NCBI GenBank assembly: GCA_013695265.1 | Contig: JACDAU010000232.1 | Span: 1 to 7,714 of the forward strand | Reading direction: 5' to 3' | DNA from: Chloroflexia bacterium | GTDB lineage: Bacteria > Chloroflexota > Chloroflexia > Thermobaculales > Thermobaculaceae | DNA length: 7,714 bases | Shown: one piece after another, positions 4,871 to 7,714 of the stretch | Position numbering within the stretch: the first letter of the stretch is position 1 | How the letters are laid out: each line of letters begins with the position of its first letter | Notes under the pieces: generated by a model | What the model was told of the DNA's origin: nothing | The model's database searches: none | Seen by the model: the letters and a program-made list of their open reading frames with translations, nothing else | Made by a program: the position numbers and the translations under genes

Positions 4871-6928
4871 CTACGCCGGACCGGGGACGCCAAGCACATC
4901 AAGCAGGAAGGCATACTCGAACGCCGTTTCCTCCAGGTGGTCATAGCGGCCGGAGGGACCGCCGTGGCCGGACGTTGTGTCCGTCTTGAGGAGAAGGGCG
5001 TTGCTGTCCGTCTTTGTCGCGCGCAGTTTCGCGGCGAGCTTCGCCGGCTCCCAGTAAGAGACCCGTGGGTCGTTCAGCCCCGCAGTGAGCAGTATGTTCG
5101 GGTACGCCTGTGGCGCCACATTGTCATACGGCGAGTACGAGCGCATATACTCGAAGTACTCCTTCTCGTTTGGATTACCCCACTGCTCGTACTCAATCAC
5201 CGTCAGCGGAAGGCTCGGGTCCGTCATCGTGTTGATCAGGTCCACAAAGGGCACTCCCGCCACCACTGCCCGAAACAGGTCTGGCCGCATATTCATCACC
5301 GCACCCATCAGCAGCCCGCCCGCGCTCCGACCCGTGATTGCGAGATCCTCGGAGGATGTGAAACCCTGCGCGATCAGGTGCTCCGCACACGCGATGAAGT
5401 CGGTGAAGGTGTTCTTCTTTTGGAGCAGCCTGCCGGCCTCATACCACGCGCGCCCCAGTTCCGAGCCGCCACGAATATGCGCGATCGCCACCACGAAACC
5501 ACGATCCAGCAGGCTCAAGCTGTTTGCAGAGAAGGCGGGATCGTAACTATACCCATACGAGCCGTAGCCATACAGCAGCAGTGGGTTCTGCCCATCGCGC
5601 GCGATCCCCTTGCGGTACACGACGGAAATCGGGACCTGGGCGCCATCGGGCGCGGTCGCGGTCAGCCGTTCCGAGGTATAGAGCACGGGATCGTACCCAC
5701 TGGGAATCTCGTCCTGTTTGCGGACCGTCCACGTGGCGGCAGCCATGTCGTAGTCGATCACGGAGTTTGGAGTGACGAGCGAGGTGTACGTGAAGCGCAG
5801 CTCGGAGGACGCAAACTCCTCGTTCGGCCCTGGCTTATATGTGTACACTGGCTCGGGGAACTCCACGGACCGGCCACCGCTTCCATCCGGGCGGATGATC
5901 TGCATGCGCTGAAGACCGCCGCGCCGCTCGTACAGCGCGACATGGTCCGCAAAGGCATCCACCCCATCGATGAGTACGTCCGGCCGGTGGGGGATAAGCT
6001 CGTGCCAGTACTGCTTCGCCGGGGCGGTCACGGGTGCGGCGACGAGCTTGAAGTTCTTCGCATCATCGTTTGTCACGATCAGAAACTGGTCGCCGTGATG
6101 GTCAACGGTGTACTCCATCCCGTGCTGGCGCGGCTGGATCACCGTGAATGAGCCACCAGGCTCGCCAGCGGGTAGGTAGTGGACCTCCGAGGTGGTCGTG
6201 CTCTCAAGGGTAAGCAGCAGGTACGCCCCGCTCTTCGTCCGCGTTATCCACAGAAAGTACGAGGCGTCCGGCTCGTGGTACGCGAGCGTGTCCTGAGACG
6301 GGTCCGTGCCGACCGTGTGGCGGAACAACTTATACGGGCGCATCGCCTCGTCGAGCACGTTGTAGAAGACCGTCCGGTTATCATTCGCCCACTCGATGCC
6401 ATAATATGTGTTCGGCACCTGGTCCGGCAACAGTTCACCCGTCTCCAGGTCCTTGATATAGAGGGTGTACGCTTCCGCGCCGGACGTGTCGAGGGAGTAC
6501 GCGAGCAGCCGATGGTCGGGACTCACGGTGTACGCGCCGATGCGGCAGTAGGTGTGTCCCTCCGCGAGCGCGTTCTGGTCGAGCAGTTGCTGCTCGGGCG
6601 CGTCGAGGCTGCCATGGCGGCGGTAGAAAATGGGGTACTGCTTGCCCTCCTCCGTGCGCCGATAGTAATAGTAATCATCGCGCTTGACCGGCACGGTGAC
6701 GTCCGTCTCCTTGATGCGACCGCGCATCTCGGCGTATAACTGCTCGCGGAGGTGCTTCGTGTGCGCCAGTACCTGCTCGGCGTGGGCGTTCTCCGCCTCA
6801 AGGTACGCGAGTACCTCCGGGTCGGAGCGGTCCCGCAGCCAGTGGTACGGATCTGCAAGCGTCTCGCCGTGCAGCGTGGTCTCGCGCGGGACCTGCCGGG
6901 CAACGGGTGGGGTAGCGGTCTGGGTCAT
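4871..6928 (-). CDS. ptrB: Oligopeptidase B-type S9A serine peptidase
   Basis: A 685-residue enzyme of the prolyl oligopeptidase family. The closest type is oligopeptidase B, which cleaves short peptides after Lys or Arg, typically in the cytoplasm; no signal peptide is seen. Residues 1-75 carry the usual N-terminal segment (DPYHWLRD), about 75-410 form the beta-propeller that limits substrate size, and 415-685 are the alpha/beta-hydrolase domain. The catalytic triad is visible: S535 in GRSAGG, D620 in GLNDPRV and H655 in SGHGG. The run PLTVIEYEQWGNP (574-586) keeps the two glutamates (E579, E581) aligned with those giving basic P1 specificity in oligopeptidase B, favouring this over prolyl oligopeptidase. 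The ATG start has AAAGGAG about eight bases upstream. The length matches the family, and the gene looks intact and monocistronic. Confidence 0.93.
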   Translation of the reverse strand: MTQTATPPVARQVPRETTLHGETLADPYHWLRDRSDPEVLAYLEAENAHAEQVLAHTKHLREQLYAEMRGRIKETDVTVPVKRDDYYYYRRTEEGKQYPIFYRRHGSLDAPEQQLLDQNALAEGHTYCRIGAYTVSPDHRLLAYSLDTSGAEAYTLYIKDLETGELLPDQVPNTYYGIEWANDNRTVFYNVLDEAMRPYKLFRHTVGTDPSQDTLAYHEPDASYFLWITRTKSGAYLLLTLESTTTSEVHYLPAGEPGGSFTVIQPRQHGMEYTVDHHGDQFLIVTNDDAKNFKLVAAPVTAPAKQYWHELIPHRPDVLIDGVDAFADHVALYERRGGLQRMQIIRPDGSGGRSVEFPEPVYTYKPGPNEEFASSELRFTYTSLVTPNSVIDYDMAAATWTVRKQDEIPSGYDPVLYTSERLTATAPDGAQVPISVVYRKGIARDGQNPLLLYGYGSYGYSYDPAFSANSLSLLDRGFVVAIAHIRGGSELGRAWYEAGRLLQKKNTFTDFIACAEHLIAQGFTSSEDLAITGRSAGGLLMGAVMNMRPDLFRAVVAGVPFVDLINTMTDPSLPLTVIEYEQWGNPNEKEYFEYMRSYSPYDNVAPQAYPNILLTAGLNDPRVSYWEPAKLAAKLRATKTDSNALLLKTDTTSGHGGPSGRYDHLEETAFEYAFLLDVLGVPGPA

Positions 6929-7020
6929 CGGGGTCGCTCCTTTCGAGCATGCAAGAGGTCTCGGGGTTCATTCCAACTGCCCGCCTGACGGGTACAGCGC
7001 CAAGCTGCCCGGCACGTTGC

Positions 7021-7049
7021 AGGGTACCGCAGTCCGACGCTAAAGTCAT
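7021..7049 (-). promoter_or_regulatory. Possible promoter of the S9 peptidase gene
   Basis: On the minus strand ATGACT (7049-7044) and TACCCT (7026-7021) are 17 bases apart. They match the -35 and -10 consensus at 4 and 3 of 6 positions. Transcription would start about 85 bases before the ATG at 6928. The match is modest; it is the best pair I found between the S41 gene and this peptidase. Confidence 0.25.
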
Positions 7050-7071
7050 TCCTCGCGCGTGTCGAAGTGTG

Positions 7072-7090
7072 AGCCGCGCAGGTCGCGGCT
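7072..7090 (-). terminator. GC hairpin between the S41 and S9 peptidase genes
   Basis: AGCCGCG (7072-7078) and CGCGGCT (7084-7090) form a perfect 7-bp stem with a 5-base loop, extendable by wobble pairs. There is no T-run on either side. Lying about 97 bases beyond the S41 stop, it may be a second barrier to read-through or a structured RNA element in the intergenic region. Confidence 0.3.
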
Positions 7091-7136
7091 TATGCCCGGC
7101 GCAGGCCCGTGTCCCGTGCGGATCGAGGCAAGGCAA

Positions 7137-7161
7137 CGGGGAGGGATGAACACCCTCCCCG
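7137..7161 (-). terminator. Hairpin terminator candidate after the S41 peptidase gene
   Basis: CGGGGAGGG (7137-7145) and CCCTCCCCG (7153-7161) form a perfect 9-bp, almost all-GC stem with a 7-base loop. It begins 25 bases past the S41 stop in the direction of transcription. Downstream on the minus strand comes TTGCCTTGCC, not a clean T-run, so this is a strong stem with a weak tail. Its position makes termination of the S41 transcript the likely role. Confidence 0.55.
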
Positions 7162-7186
7162 CAGTGTCGCCTCGCGTGGCTGACGG

Positions 7187-7714
7187 CTACTTGATCATCG
7201 TGCGCAGCGTTTCGACCGCGCGGTCGAACTGCGGGCCGTCAGCTTCCGCGTCCTTGGCACTGGACTTCACCAGCACATCCGGCTTAAGGCCCTTGCCGTG
7301 AATGTCCTTCTTATCGGGCGTGAGCCAGTGCGCTATTGTGATGTGCGCGCTTGCGCCCCCGCTCAGCCGGTGCACACTCTGCTCAGATCCCTTGCCGAAC
7401 GTCACATCACCGACGAGCTTCGCGCGGCCCCGTGCCTGCAAGGCACCGGCGACGATCTCGCTCGCGCTCGCGCTGCCCTTGTTAACCAGCACCACCAAGG
7501 GGATATCGTACGCCTGTGCCCCCGCGCTCGTGATCACGGGGCGAGGCTTCTCGCTGCCAGCCTCCTTTGTCGGATCCTCGTACAGCACCACACCGTCTTT
7601 CATGAAGCGTCCGACCATCTCCTGCGAGGCGGTCACCCAGCCGCCGCCGTTGTCGCGCAGGTCGAGCACGATACCCTTCGCGTTGTCTGACTTGGCGCTC
7701 TTGATCGCGGCGTC
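7187..7714 (-). CDS. C-terminal processing peptidase, S41 family (partial, 5' end off window)
   Basis: The last 175 residues of a CtpA/Prc-type S41 peptidase; the N-terminus, anchor and PDZ domain lie beyond position 7714. The frame is open to the edge (DAAIKSAKSDNAKGIV leads into LDLRDNGGG), so this is truncation by the window. The catalytic Ser/Lys dyad and its Gln are visible: the Ser in KGSASASE (fragment residue 83), Lys 25 residues later in TFGKGSEQ (108) and Gln four further on (112). The C-terminal WLTPDKKDIHGKGLKPDV is also typical. Such enzymes trim or degrade proteins from their C-termini, usually outside the cytoplasmic membrane. The stop is TAG at 7189-7187, followed by a strong hairpin. 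Confidence 0.95.
   Translation of the reverse strand, partial: DAAIKSAKSDNAKGIVLDLRDNGGGWVTASQEMVGRFMKDGVVLYEDPTKEAGSEKPRPVITSAGAQAYDIPLVVLVNKGSASASEIVAGALQARGRAKLVGDVTFGKGSEQSVHRLSGGASAHITIAHWLTPDKKDIHGKGLKPDVLVKSSAKDAEADGPQFDRAVETLRTMIK

Noticed and set aside
4937..6151. Plus-strand 404-codon open frame inside the S9 peptidase gene, and a similar one at 6179-6739
   Set aside because: Both lie fully antisense to a gene with a complete catalytic triad. Their translations are Arg/Val/His-rich with no domain, as expected from the GC-biased opposite strand.

Overview
The window is a GC-rich stretch of bacterial chromosome carrying housekeeping and cell-envelope genes. The HTH/transmembrane protein with a long PTxTPTPx linker, next to yajQ and pgsA, is a style common in Chloroflexota (for example Thermomicrobia-like lineages). 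That assignment is inferred from protein style and gene order only, without a search. I see no rRNA, tRNA, CRISPR array, insertion sequence or phage gene.

Layout, left to right. Positions 1-139 hold no recognisable gene. Positions 140-2315 form a minus-strand cluster transcribed right to left: a RodZ-like HTH/membrane protein, then yajQ, then pgsA. It is driven by a near-consensus sigma70-type promoter at 2347-2375. Just upstream lies a terminator-like hairpin (2383-2422) that probably ends the next unit. That unit (2513-3519, minus) is a two-gene cassette of unknown function: a membrane-anchored extracytoplasmic protein whose stop codon overlaps the start of a DUF421/YetF-like membrane protein.

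Positions 3520-3871 are a divergent intergenic region. It contains a perfect 7+7 inverted repeat and a possible 34-residue small ORF. On the plus strand follows a glycerophosphodiester phosphodiesterase gene (3872-4723), convergent with a full-length oligopeptidase B-type S9 peptidase (4871-6928, minus). The right edge carries the C-terminal half of an S41 C-terminal processing peptidase (7187-7714, minus), followed by strong GC hairpins.

Functionally the genes lean towards envelope biology. pgsA makes phosphatidylglycerophosphate, and the phosphodiesterase recycles glycerophosphodiesters from phospholipid turnover back to glycerol-3-phosphate, a pgsA substrate. The RodZ-like, DUF421, DUF421-partner and S41 proteins are all membrane or extracytoplasmic. 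The least understood parts are the DUF421 cassette, the cysteine-rich tail of the RodZ-like protein, and the inverted repeat and small ORF before the phosphodiesterase gene.
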